Assembly: GCF_042677205.1 (NCBI RefSeq)
Contig: NZ_JBHTIU010000013.1
Location: 8,392 to 72,391 of the forward strand
DNA length: 64,000 nucleotides
Reading direction: 5' to 3'
Origin: Paenibacillus_L residui
GTDB lineage: Bacteria; Bacillota; Bacilli; Paenibacillales; NBRC-103111
Each line of letters starts with the position of its first letter. The first letter of the stretch is position 1. Positions 26,714 through 35,898 of this stretch are shown here, in pieces. The notes beneath the pieces are model-generated. The model was not told where the DNA came from. It was given only the letters and a program-made list of their open reading frames with translations, and did no database searches. Position numbers and translations under genes: made by a program.

Positions 26714-27829
26714 TTATTCCACACGGATTCGAAGCCCGGGGTAGGCTTCATGCAGTTCGTGAACTCGCGCCTCGATCTCCGCTCTGTCAAAGCGGCCTGC
26801 AAACAGCTCCCTCTCGGGGCTGAATGTAACGCTCGTTCCGGTCTCGTTCGTCTCGCCAACGGTCATCAGCCCGGATTGCGGAATGCCGTGCCGGTAATCC
26901 TGCCGATAAATTCCTCCGTCTCGGCGGATTTCCACACTCAGCCAGCGGGACAAAGCATTGACCACCGCGATGCTGATCCCTTTCTCCGCGCCGGGAGCGA
27001 AGAACGACAGCTTGGGATCGCTGAACAGGTCGAGATTCGTCATGACGGATTGCACGGCAGGCTGGCCGGTTTGCGGCAGCAGCTTGGTCGAGATGCCCCG
27101 GCCGTTATCCGCCACGGTGACACTGCCATCGTCATGCAGGTAGATTCCCATCTCGCTGCAGAAGCCGGCTTGATGCTCCTGAATCGTATTGCTGACAACC
27201 GCCCACAGAAGCTGGTGGGGATCATAGCCTTCCTTCGCGGGAGCGCCTAAATAGCTGTGGGCTTCATTGCGAGCTTCCGTCATGGCGATATAATCGCTGG
27301 TATCGATTAAATCCGCGACGGCCGATAACAGGAACAGAACAGGAAAGCGCCGGTGGACCGGAATCGTATAGCGCCCGCCCCGTTCTTCCTGCATCAGTAA
27401 ATCAGCCCCGGTCAATGCCTTCAAATGGTGGTAAAGCTGCCCGGTCGTCCCCATGTTCAGCCGTTCCACCAGTTCCGCCCCGGTTAGAGGCTCGTTCCAT
27501 ACCTCCAGGAGCAGCTCCAGCCGCTGCTTGTGCCCAAGGGCGGAAAGCACCTTGGCCGCCTTCGCCCTGTTAACGCCGAGCAGTTCGTCCGCCTGCCTTT
27601 GCTGCGGTTCACACCGTATCGTTCGGTCACCGCTCCGGTAAGAACCCGAGAAGTAAATTGAGCAGGATTCGATGCCGTCTTCCTGCAGAAGCTCTGGCTT
27701 CTCCGCACGGTCATTCCCTCCCTCGAAAACAGGCTGTTCTTCCAGCCCGGCCATTCGCCGAACCAGCCTCTCGATCTCTGCCATCCTTGCTTTCAAATCA
27801 TCCAACTCAGCGCCATAATTTCGATCCAT
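26714..27829 (-). CDS. ArsR-type winged helix fused to a GyrB-like GHKL ATPase domain
   Basis: This 371-residue protein combines parts rarely joined. Residues 1-30 form a short coiled coil. Residues 90-165 are an ArsR-type DNA-binding domain (KVLSALGHKQRLELLLEVW, then GTTGQLYHHLKALTGADLL). Residues 200-371 follow the DNA gyrase B ATPase domain: HQLLWAVVSNTIQE (GyrB: HxxxxEVVDNxIDE), VADNGRGIS, a degraded lid with GISIAVVNALS, YRQDYRHGIPQ and GTSVTFSPERELF. Asn214 and Asp241, for Mg and adenine, are kept. The catalytic glutamate position is Ala210 and the following Asp is Ser213. It should bind ATP but hydrolyse it poorly. I choose ATG 27829 with AAGGAG 8 bases upstream. It probably represses its own promoter in response to a nucleotide or a GyrB-targeting ligand, which is inference. 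Confidence 0.85.
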   Translation of the reverse strand: MDRNYGAELDDLKARMAEIERLVRRMAGLEEQPVFEGGNDRAEKPELLQEDGIESCSIYFSGSYRSGDRTIRCEPQQRQADELLGVNRAKAAKVLSALGHKQRLELLLEVWNEPLTGAELVERLNMGTTGQLYHHLKALTGADLLMQEERGGRYTIPVHRRFPVLFLLSAVADLIDTSDYIAMTEARNEAHSYLGAPAKEGYDPHQLLWAVVSNTIQEHQAGFCSEMGIYLHDDGSVTVADNGRGISTKLLPQTGQPAVQSVMTNLDLFSDPKLSFFAPGAEKGISIAVVNALSRWLSVEIRRDGGIYRQDYRHGIPQSGLMTVGETNETGTSVTFSPERELFAGRFDRAEIEARVHELHEAYPGLRIRVE

Positions 27830-27885
27830 GCATCCCCACTCCTTGAGAGCTGATTTAAACACGCTATCGATTCGCTGATTTAAAA

Positions 27886-27907
27886 TTACGTAATTACGTG
27901 TTTACGT
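27886..27907 (-). promoter_or_regulatory. Triple TTACGT repeat, likely operator of the ArsR-GyrB gene
   Basis: TTACGT occurs at 27886, 27894 and 27902 with exact 8-base spacing, and 27888-27899 is the palindrome ACGTAATTACGT. It lies 57-78 bases upstream of the ArsR-GyrB start, within the AT-rich divergent region shared with the aminopeptidase gene. Confidence 0.6.
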
Positions 27908-28093
27908 ATATTTTAACTTAAATTGACATGGTTGTAAATGGATATTTGCGTTGAACGGTGTAAAAGTCACTCCAGGGGATGGCCTGGATTATTTTTTTGA
28001 GAAAGAAGGGGATTCCGGAAAAACCTAGAAATCATTTGGAAGGGGAACCTTCAAATATGGGGAAGAATTTTGAAAAATCGGAGGAGGATAGCA

Positions 28094-28918
28094 ATGAAAT
28101 TGTTTATGACCGTAGATATGGAAGGCATTACGGGGCTGGTGGATCCGACGTTCGTCAATTCCAGCATGCAGCATTATACCCGAGGCCAGCAGCTGATGAC
28201 CGATGAAGCGAATCACGTAATCGATGCGGCATTTCAAGCCGGATGCCGGGAAGTCATAGTTAACGACAGTCATTCCAAGATGAATAACCTGCTGATCGAG
28301 AAGCTTCACCCGGAGGCCAAGCTGATTTCCGGAAATGTCAAACCATTTTCGATGATGCAAGGGCTGGATGCCAGCTTCGATGCTGCGGTGTTCCTTGGCT
28401 ATCATGCACGTGCGTCCATGAAAGGGGTTTTAAGCCATACGATGATTTTCGGCGTTCGTCATATGTACATAAATGATATGGTGATCGGTGAATTCGGATT
28501 TAACGCCTATTTGGCCGGTTATTACGGAGTGCCTGTCGTCATGGTTGCAGGGGATGATGAAATAGCCAAAGAAGCGGAGGCTCTTATTCCGGGAATCACA
28601 ACGGCCATCGTTAAGGAGCAGGTTTCACGCACGTCAGCGGTCTGTCTTACCCCTCACAAAAGCGGCCGGCTTCTTCGCGAGAAAACGGCGCAGGCCCTGC
28701 AAAATCTGGAGAAGGTGAAGCCGCTCACCCCACCCGACAATCCGCTGCTCCGGATCGAATTTGCGAACTACGGCCAGGCGGAATGGGCAAATCTGCTCCC
28801 GGGAACTCACATCGAGGAAGGGACAACGATCGTCTCTTATCGCGCCAAGGATATTTTGGAAGCCTACAAGGGGATGATCGTCATGACGGAGCTGGCGATG
28901 AAAACACAATTTTGTTAA
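28094..28918 (+). CDS. dppA: M55 family D-aminopeptidase (DppA type)
   Basis: This 274-residue cytosolic zinc peptidase releases D-amino acids such as D-Ala from peptides, a role in recycling cell-wall peptides. All five zinc ligands of Bacillus DppA fall at identical residue numbers: Asp8 and Glu10 (TVDMEG), His60 (NDSHS), His104 (LGYHA) and Glu133 (IGEFG). His115 (SHTM) is also kept. ATG 28094 follows GGAGGAGG. In Bacillus dppA begins a dipeptide-permease operon, but here it stands alone, divergent from the ArsR-GyrB gene. Confidence 0.9.
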   Translation: MKLFMTVDMEGITGLVDPTFVNSSMQHYTRGQQLMTDEANHVIDAAFQAGCREVIVNDSHSKMNNLLIEKLHPEAKLISGNVKPFSMMQGLDASFDAAVFLGYHARASMKGVLSHTMIFGVRHMYINDMVIGEFGFNAYLAGYYGVPVVMVAGDDEIAKEAEALIPGITTAIVKEQVSRTSAVCLTPHKSGRLLREKTAQALQNLEKVKPLTPPDNPLLRIEFANYGQAEWANLLPGTHIEEGTTIVSYRAKDILEAYKGMIVMTELAMKTQFC

Positions 28919-29357
28919 AGGTCCGGCACGTTTTGAATGAAACGTCATATCATGTGTCGGTCGCTATTTTTGCCAATGAAGGCTGCTGTAGTTTGGAGGG
29001 AGGCATTGCTTTTTCAATTTCCGATTACTTAGCGGGGATAAAGATAAGAGGTCTTATTGCTTAAAATAAAGTAGAGGTAACGGATCATCCGCAGCTTTCG
29101 GAGAAAAGCACCCGTCTCCCAATATACGTAAACTCATGCCGAGACTGTGGGCATGAGCTTTTTTCCTTTGGCGTTAGAGGAATTCGTTAATCGTTAAGGG
29201 AAATCGTTGAAGGAACCGTCAATGTTTTACATAAATTAAACACTTGTTTATAATGATTTATAGTTAAATATTAGGTAAATTTTTAAACACGGAGAGCATC
29301 CATTTATTGGGTTCTTCCCATTCCGGTTTAAAGGTTGAGCTTAGGAGATCGAGTCAT
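28919..29357 (+). other. Intergenic stretch with one terminator and no recognised gene
   Basis: After the aminopeptidase stop there is an open but unrecognised frame to about 29064. A clear terminator follows at 29133-29166: CTCATGCC (29133-29140) pairs with GGCATGAG (29150-29157), then TTTTTT. From 29210 to 29300 the DNA is very AT-rich and probably holds the promoter of the downstream kinase. I see no gene here that I can support. Confidence 0.5.
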
Positions 29358-31930
29358 TTGCCTATTAGCCGAAACAGAGTCCAAGCATGGAAAACCATTG
29401 TCATCGTAATCCTATTTCTGGCTATCCTTATTGGTGCGCGTTTATTCTGGATAGCGATGTTTTATCATGCGGATCAGCCGCATGCCGTGAACGGCCGGCT
29501 CGACTTGCGCGGCTGGGATGCCGAGGAAGGCCAGACGATTAAGCTGGACGGAGAGTGGGAATTTTATCCTCATGCAATGTTGGCGGATCAACCGGGGGTA
29601 CCCCTTGGAGTCGAACCCCATATACTTTCGGTACCGGGAAAATGGAATGATTCCATGCAGCCGGAAGGGAGCACTCCCTATGGCTATGGCTCGTATCGTC
29701 TGCAAATTCTCGTAAATCCGGAAGATGAATACACCTATACCATCCGTATTCCAAGCGTTAGAAGCTCGTCGGCCTTGTATGTCAATGGGCGGCTGCTGGC
29801 CCAATCCGGGGTGCCCGCCGCGGAGGAGAAGGAGTATGTGGCGAGGAATGTTCCTTATTCCGCCTCCTTCTCCACGAATGGCAGTGAAGTGATCGACATT
29901 GTTATACAAGCGGCAAATTATAAGGATTCCCGTGGCAGCGGGATCATCCGCTCGATCAAGTTCGGTACGGAAGCGGCAATGGCACGCGAGACGCAGCTAT
30001 CGATCAACATGCAGCTAATCTTTGCCGTCGTATTTCTTGTACAGGCTGCTTTCGGGATTATATTGTACATTCTGAGTTCCAAGGATAAGCAACCGCTATA
30101 TTTTTCCCAGACCCTTATTAGCGCGGTACTGACGATTTTATCGGGAAGCGAAGACAAATTATTGCAGTACTGGTTCCCGATGAGTTACGATTGGAGCTTT
30201 AAATTTGTAGCGCTGGCCCTTATCGGTCTTACCGTTGCTTTGATGCTATATGTGAAGCCGCAGCTTCCTGTCATTATGCGAATCATCGTACCTGGATATA
30301 CGGTCCTGTGCGCGATTGCCGCATTGCTGGTCGTTCTTATGCCCGGCTGCAGCTCCGAAGCTTTTCCATGCGAACGATAGCAACGGGAGTGTTGGACATG
30401 CTTCATTTCATGACAGAAGGGAAGCGGGTGCGCCTGGTCAATCGTATTCCGGAACAATTTCCGCATGTGTATGCGGATGAAAACCGGGTCATCCAAATCG
30501 TATACAATCTGCTTCACAATGCGGTCAAATTTACTAACGAAGGTGAAATTGCGATTCGGGGAGTAGTAAAAGACGGAAGGGCGCATATTGCGATTACGGA
30601 TACGGGTATCGGGATGGATGAGGACACGCTGCGATATATCTTTGAGCCTTATGAGCAGGGCGACCCCGGAAAGACGATGGTTGAGGGAGGCTTTGGCCTC
30701 GGGCTTAGCATTTGCAAACAGCTGGTAGAATTGCACGGAGGAACGCTAAAGGTTAGTTCTGCACCCGGACAAGGCTCGAAATTCGTCTTCAGCTTGCAGA
30801 TTTCCGACTCCGCCGCAGCACAAGAAGAATCGAAGACGGGAGTCCTTAAATCGATTGATGACGCTAGAACGGTATTGGCCGCTGCTTCCGAGGCCGGCTC
30901 GATCTCCTCGCTGCAACCAGGGCAGGAAAATCAGTCTGATCCATCCCGAATATTAGTCGTAGACGACGATCCGGTTAACCTGAACGTGATCTATAATATT
31001 CTTTCATCGGAAGGATTCGATATTACGGCGGTAACGAGCGGTTCGGAAGCGCTCAGTATGCTGGATACCAAGGAATGGGATTTAGTCATTTCCGACGTCA
31101 TGATGCCTAATATGTCCGGGTATGAGCTGGCGCGCAGCATCCGCGAGCGTTATCCGGTCACGGAGCTTCCCATTCTGCTCCTTACGGCCAGGAACCGGCC
31201 CGAAGATATCGCAAACGGCTTTCTGTCCGGTGCCAACGACTACGTGACGAAGCCGGCAGATGCGTTGGAATTAAGGTCCAGGGTACATGCGTTAACCGAG
31301 GTAAGAAAGTCGGTGCGGGACCGGCTGCGAATGGAGGCAGCATGGCTTCAGGCGCAAATTCAGCCCCATTTCTTATTCAATACATTGAACGCTGTAACGG
31401 CTCTAAGTGAAATCGATCTGGGGAAAATGCGCGATCTGATTGATGAGCTGGGCAATTTTTTGCGAAATAAATTTCAGTTTCAATACAAGGATGAGCTTGC
31501 CCCGGTAGAAGATGAGCTGAATATCGTCCGATCCTATCTCTATATTGAACAGGTGAGATATGATGACAGGCTGCGCGTCGCTTGGGAGATCGGAGAATGC
31601 AAGGATTTGAAAATCCCGCTGCTAACTATCCAGCCCCTGGTCGAAAATGCAATAAAACACGGCATCATGAAGCGTTCCCGTGGAGGAAATATTGTTATTC
31701 GGATTTCTCACTTCGATACTTATGCAGAAATATCGGTGGAGGACGATGGTGTCGGGATGGATGAAGCCCGATTGCAGCAAATACTGGACAGAAAACCGGA
31801 CAGCAAGTCGGGAGTCGGTTTGATTAATACGGATCGAAGACTAAAACGGTACTTTGGCAAGGGACTTCAAATAGAAAGCATGCCAGGCGTTGGAACTAAG
31901 GTATTCTTTATTGTTCATACGAAGAAATAA
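29358..31930 (+). pseudogene. 7TMR-DISM hybrid sensor kinase broken by an internal deletion
   Basis: Two frames together look like one large Paenibacillus sensor kinase. The first part (29358 or 29307 to 30380) has a membrane anchor, a 7TMR-DISM extracellular domain (LDGEWEFYPHAMLADQ, GYGSYRLQI) and only four of seven helices, ending LLVVLMP. The second part (in frame from about 30345 to 31930) resumes with LQLRSFSMRTIATGVLDML. It then continues through a HATPase domain (VIQIVYNLLHNAVKF, GLGLSICKQLVELHGG), a receiver domain (Asp in VISDVMMPNMSG), a YesM-type domain (QIQPHFLFNTL) and a second HATPase. The join near 30345-30350 lacks three helices and the HisKA phospho-acceptor histidine, roughly 150-250 residues, and changes frame. 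The fragment from 30390 could still be translated as a soluble protein. Confidence 0.8.
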
Positions 31931-31937
31931 GCTGGTA

Positions 31938-31979
31938 GGACGGCAATTCCCGTGGTCCGGTGGGGGATTGTGTCCTTTT
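31938..31979 (+). terminator. Terminator after the broken sensor kinase
   Basis: GGAC..CAATTCCC (31938-31951) pairs with GGGGATTG..GTCC (31963-31975), followed by TTTTA. The stem has a two-base bulge. Confidence 0.55.
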
Positions 31980-31991
31980 AGCAAAAAAGGA

Positions 31992-32021
31992 TTGACGTTA
32001 TTCGCAGTGTGCTGATACAAT
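31992..32021 (+). promoter_or_regulatory. SigA-type promoter with extended -10
   Basis: TTGACG (31992-31997) and TACAAT (32016-32021) are spaced by 18 bases, with TG in the extended -10 position (TGATACAAT). It lies 54 bases before the TIM-barrel start. The same extended -10 occurs at 38598 and 48303. Confidence 0.7.
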
Positions 32022-32074
32022 GTGGTCAATCCCGACTGGGAGCGCTCTCAGTCGATAATATATCGGAGGTTTCA

Positions 32075-32767
32075 ATGAATCAGCTTGTTCAGTTGCTGCA
32101 ACAAAAGACAGCGTTGATCGTCAGTCTCCCCGCAAATTCCTTGGAATTGTTCCAAGCGGCAGCGGAAGGTGGAGCGGATGCTATCAAGATTCACTTCAAC
32201 ATTGAGCATCGTGCCAGCGGAACGTCGTTTGGTCCGACAACGGAATATACGGATTTGTTATCGAACATGCGCGGGATGTTCGCCGGATCGATCGGGGCTG
32301 TGGCAGGGGACTCGCCTCAGAAAGTAACGAAGGAAGAAGTGGACCGGCTGGTTTCCTTCGGAGTCGATTTTATTTCCTTGTATTCCCGGCATGCGCCTGG
32401 TTGGATGCTTAGCGACAAGAGGATTGACAAGATGCTGGCAGTAGGCGCCGATTATAGAGAAAGCACTGTCACCGCATTACGGTCCCTGCCGATCGAGATG
32501 CTGGAGGCCTCTATTATTCCACCTCAGGAATATGGCGATCCTTTATCCATCGACGATTTGCTGAATTACCGCTGGCTTGTGGAAAATTCAGGGAAGCCGG
32601 TTATCGTTCCAAGTCAACGGAACCTTCAGGTCGAGGAGCTGGAGGCCCTTCAACTTACCGGGGTGAGGGGAATCATGATTGGAGCGATTGTGACCGGAAC
32701 CGATGCGAGTTCGATCTATGAAGCGACGAGAAGATTCCGGAGCGAATTGGACCGCTTGACTGAATAA
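32075..32767 (+). CDS. TIM-barrel protein of unknown function
   Basis: This 230-residue cytosolic protein has a (beta/alpha)8 pattern: ALIVSLPANS, ADAIKIHFN, VDFISLYSR, MLEASIIPP, KPVIVPSQ and GVRGIMIGAIVTG fall at regular intervals as successive strands. The last strand resembles a phosphate-binding end, as in NanE or ribulose-phosphate-binding barrels. I do not recognise a specific activity. It starts at ATG 32075 with GGAGG upstream, under a clear promoter, and is followed closely by a DUF4127 gene. The two probably work in one pathway, perhaps on a sugar or polyol phosphate. Confidence 0.7.
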   Translation: MNQLVQLLQQKTALIVSLPANSLELFQAAAEGGADAIKIHFNIEHRASGTSFGPTTEYTDLLSNMRGMFAGSIGAVAGDSPQKVTKEEVDRLVSFGVDFISLYSRHAPGWMLSDKRIDKMLAVGADYRESTVTALRSLPIEMLEASIIPPQEYGDPLSIDDLLNYRWLVENSGKPVIVPSQRNLQVEELEALQLTGVRGIMIGAIVTGTDASSIYEATRRFRSELDRLTE

Positions 32768-32806
32768 TTGGACGGTTGGTATAAGAGAGACGGAGGTTCC
32801 GAATAA

Positions 32807-32827
32807 ATGGCATCGCAAGCCAAGTAA
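32807..32827 (+). other. Six-codon minicistron coupled to the DUF4127 gene
   Basis: CGGAGG (32791-32796) precedes an ATG at 32807 that reads MASQAK and stops at TAA 32825-32827. The stop overlaps an in-frame ATG of the DUF4127 gene (TAATG). Ribosomes ending here could reinitiate on that gene. It may be an eroded start or a real leader. Confidence 0.4.
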
Positions 32828-32853
32828 TGAACGCAGGATCGGAGCGTGGAGTT

Positions 32854-34467
32854 ATGAGACATCGTATTGCGCTTGTTCCGCTGGATAGCCGGCCGTGCTG
32901 TCAGTGGTTCCCGCGAAAAATTGCAGAGATCGCCGACGTGGATCTGCATATGCCACCAATCGAAATGCTTGGAAAGTTCATGACCCCCGGACACTGTGAG
33001 AGCATTCATGGTTGGCTGCTCGAGGCGGCAGATTCGGTCGATGGTTTGGTTGTAGCTGCCGACCAGCTCGCCTTCGGCGGCCTGATTGCTTCGCGCACTA
33101 ACGAACGGGCTTTGGAGCAGGCCCGGGAAACGCTGGAGGCATTACGTGCCGTTAAGGCAAAGTACCCAAGCAAGCCTCTATTTGTCTCGAGTGTACTCAT
33201 GCGTATTACAATAACAGGAAGGAATGCCGAATACGTAAAATATAAACACCTTGTGCAGCGGTATTCGGAGCTGTCCGACCGGCATTTGCGGTTAAAGGAG
33301 CCGGGTCTTGAGCAAGAGATATTGCATGTCAAGGCTCAGATTCCGAATGAAATTTTGCTGGATTTCTTCCAGGCGCGAGAACGAAATATGTGCATCCACA
33401 AGCTGCTGATTGATTGGACGGCAGAAGGCATCATCGATTATTTAAGCATCACACAGGAGGATGCCAGCCCTGTAGGCGTTCACATTAAGGAGCAGTGGGA
33501 ACTGCAGCGTTACATCTACGACCGACATGTTCAGGCCAAGACGATGATATATCCCGGCGCGGACGAAGGAACCCAAACCTTGCTCGCCCGTATGGTGCAG
33601 AGGTTAAACAGACGCAAGGCGAAAGTGTTTCCGAGATTTACATCCGAGGCGGGCAAGCAGGTCATTCCGGAATTCGAAGATCGTCCTCTGGAAGAAACGG
33701 TCAAGGCGCATCTGCTGGCAGCGGGCGCGGTAATCGTAGATTCGCCGCTGGAGGCGGATTTGATATTAGCGGTGAACTCCCCATTTAATAATATTCACAA
33801 TGGTGGGAGCGAGACGGAGCCGGTGAATGCTTTATTCAATCCGCGACATCTGATCACCGATCTGGCGGAGAATGCCCGATACCACTTAGAGCAAGGGCGG
33901 CGAGTGGCGATTGCGGATGTGGCTCTGCCCAACGCTTCTGACATTGAGCTGGTCCGTTACTTGCTCGATGAGCGCCTCTTCACCCGGCTGTCCGGCTATG
34001 CCGGCTGGAATACGGCGGGCAACAGCCTTGGTACGTGTATTTCCCACGCTATTGCCCGCACGATGTATGAGCTGCAGAGACCAGGAGGAGTGCCGACTCT
34101 ACCGGCGAATGAGATGGGGGATAATGCGAGCAGGCCTGAGAAGGCGCATTACTCGTTCCTGGTATCCCGGCTTATGGATGAATGGGGCTATCAGGCACAA
34201 ATACGCGGGGAAGCAAACCGATGGATCGAAGCGAATCTGTCGGTCAGTCCTTGGGATCTGGAGACAGAATACGATCAGGTAAACGCCAGGATCATTCAAC
34301 GGATAAAGGAGCTGTTTGAGGCAACGAAGCCGCTGATTTGTGCCGGAGATCGTGGAGTGGGGGAGATCCCGGCAGCTATCCGGGACGCTGAACTCGTCCT
34401 TGTGCAATTGCCCTGGAACCGAACGTTCGAGCTGGATGTCCGTGTAGACGTAGAGCTAGTAAAGTGA
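32854..34467 (+). CDS. DUF4127 family protein
   Basis: This cytosolic protein of 537 residues matches DUF4127 from its opening IALVPLDSRPCCQWFPRKIAE, followed by PPIEMLGKF, DGLVVAADQLAFGGLIASR and the later GWNTAGNSLGT. No signal peptide or membrane segment is visible. The fold and activity are not known to me; conserved Asp, Arg and His clusters suggest an enzyme. I place the start at ATG 32854, which gives the usual short leader before VPLD; ATG 32827, coupled to a minicistron, would add nine residues. It forms a two-gene unit with the TIM-barrel gene and ends in a terminator. Confidence 0.8.
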   Translation: MRHRIALVPLDSRPCCQWFPRKIAEIADVDLHMPPIEMLGKFMTPGHCESIHGWLLEAADSVDGLVVAADQLAFGGLIASRTNERALEQARETLEALRAVKAKYPSKPLFVSSVLMRITITGRNAEYVKYKHLVQRYSELSDRHLRLKEPGLEQEILHVKAQIPNEILLDFFQARERNMCIHKLLIDWTAEGIIDYLSITQEDASPVGVHIKEQWELQRYIYDRHVQAKTMIYPGADEGTQTLLARMVQRLNRRKAKVFPRFTSEAGKQVIPEFEDRPLEETVKAHLLAAGAVIVDSPLEADLILAVNSPFNNIHNGGSETEPVNALFNPRHLITDLAENARYHLEQGRRVAIADVALPNASDIELVRYLLDERLFTRLSGYAGWNTAGNSLGTCISHAIARTMYELQRPGGVPTLPANEMGDNASRPEKAHYSFLVSRLMDEWGYQAQIRGEANRWIEANLSVSPWDLETEYDQVNARIIQRIKELFEATKPLICAGDRGVGEIPAAIRDAELVLVQLPWNRTFELDVRVDVELVK

Positions 34468-34521
34468 GAAGCAACTCCCCGATTGAATTTCGTTTAATAC
34501 ATTTGAATTTATTGAACACTT

Positions 34522-34545
34522 AACCGCCTATTGGCGGTTTTTTTG
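34522..34545 (+). terminator. Rho-independent terminator
   Basis: AACCGCC (34522-34528) and GGCGGTT (34533-34539) form a stem with a four-base loop followed by a T tract. It closes the TIM-barrel/DUF4127 unit. Confidence 0.88.
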
Positions 34546-34752
34546 CATAGCGGGAGAGTCTGCTGCTGCAAAGAGCGAAATTATCCCATCTTTCCGTTGA
34601 TTTTGCTTGCGGCGTCGTTTAAACTTCATAGAAAGCGACCTCTTAGATGGGCATTTTTAGTAGGGTATCCGCGTCATCCCTTGTCCTTCTGAGGCGCTTT
34701 TTTCATTTTGGCAAGCCATTTATCCGTGAAATTTCCTTCAGGGAGGGTTTAT

Positions 34753-35328
34753 ATGAAAACCACAATCTATATGGTAAGACATGCGAAAGCCCCGTATATT
34801 TTCGGACAGGAGCAAACGAGAGGGTTGTCTGAGGAAGGTCTGGCCGCCGCACGCAAAGTAGCCGACATTTTAGCAGAAGTGGAAGTTGATTATATTATTT
34901 CAAGCAATTATAGGAGAGCCGTGCAGACGGTTCAAAATTTGGCCGAGAGAAAAGGGCTTCCCGTTATCGAATTTGACCAATTAAGAGAAAGAGCCATTAT
35001 TGGGCTGGAATATGAGGCGGAGTGGGAAGATTTGTTGAAGGCGATTGAAAAATCATTCGCTGATCCGGATTTTGCCCTGGAAGGCGGAGAATCGACGAGG
35101 GAAGCTCAACAACGAGCCATTCCGGTCATCGAGGAGCTCCTTAATGATCACCGCGGCCAAAATATTGTGGTCGGTACTCATGGAAACATCATGACAATCA
35201 TAATGAACTATTATAATAAAGAGTTTGGCTTTGATTTTTGGAGAAGCATTTCGATGCCGGACATCTATAAGCTGACCTTCACCGGTAACCGGTTGGAAAG
35301 CGTCGAGAGAGTATGGGAAGTGATATGA
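34753..35328 (+). CDS. Histidine phosphatase family protein
   Basis: This 191-residue phosphoglycerate-mutase-like enzyme has the phosphate-accepting histidine in VRHAKA (near residue 8), the partner histidine in VVGTHGNI, and the usual Arg and Glu (SNYRRAVQT, FDQLRERAIIG). GGGAGGG lies just before ATG 34753; an in-frame start 45 bases upstream would add an unsupported leader. Substrate cannot be read from sequence: family members act on sugar phosphates, nucleotides or cofactor precursors. The following GNAT and kinase-like genes are close enough for one transcript. Confidence 0.88.
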   Translation: MKTTIYMVRHAKAPYIFGQEQTRGLSEEGLAAARKVADILAEVEVDYIISSNYRRAVQTVQNLAERKGLPVIEFDQLRERAIIGLEYEAEWEDLLKAIEKSFADPDFALEGGESTREAQQRAIPVIEELLNDHRGQNIVVGTHGNIMTIIMNYYNKEFGFDFWRSISMPDIYKLTFTGNRLESVERVWEVI

Positions 35329-35381
35329 AATCGGATTAACCAGTCGTGATGCTTTAATCGCAAGAGGCAAGGAGGATTTAG

Positions 35382-35849
35382 GTGAAAATTAGACCATATC
35401 AACCCAAGGATCAGGAAGCTGTCCAAAAGCTGCATTGGGCAGGACTTGATCAATTCAATGCAAGGATGGACGGGCCCGATATAGATCAAGATTTGGAAAA
35501 CATCGAGCAGATCTACATAAACAACAACGGGGACTTTATTGTGGGACTGATAGATGACCGAGTGGTAAGCATGGCGGCTTTTCGCAAAATGACGGAAACG
35601 GTCGCAGAAATCAAGAGGATTCGGGTCGATCAGCCATTTCAGAAAAAAGGGCTTGGGCAGCAGATTTTATCTGCACTGGAAAAATCGGCCGAGGAAAAGG
35701 GCTATCGGAAGCTTAGATTGGACACGACAAGCAGCCAGCAGCCGGCCCAAAAATTGTTTGAAAGAAACGGTTATCAGGTGACAGGACGAAAATTGTGGAA
35801 TGATCTGGAAATCATATTTTATGAAAAGGACATTTCCCCGATCATGTGA
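35382..35849 (+). CDS. GNAT family N-acetyltransferase
   Basis: This 155-residue acetyl-CoA-dependent transferase has its acetyl-CoA pyrophosphate loop in VDQPFQKKGLGQQIL (the QxxGxG/A pattern), preceded by strand AEIKRIRV and followed by LRLDTTSSQQPAQKLFERNGY. GGAGG at 35371 supports the GTG start. The acceptor is unknown. Confidence 0.88.
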   Translation: MKIRPYQPKDQEAVQKLHWAGLDQFNARMDGPDIDQDLENIEQIYINNNGDFIVGLIDDRVVSMAAFRKMTETVAEIKRIRVDQPFQKKGLGQQILSALEKSAEEKGYRKLRLDTTSSQQPAQKLFERNGYQVTGRKLWNDLEIIFYEKDISPIM

Positions 35850-35898
35850 CCATCCTTTACACTAAACTATTAACGCATTTCGGGGAGAGAGGGTTCTA

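Noticed and set aside
28922..29064. Open frame after the D-aminopeptidase gene
   Set aside because: No ribosome site, no recognisable motif, and it is out of frame with the preceding gene.
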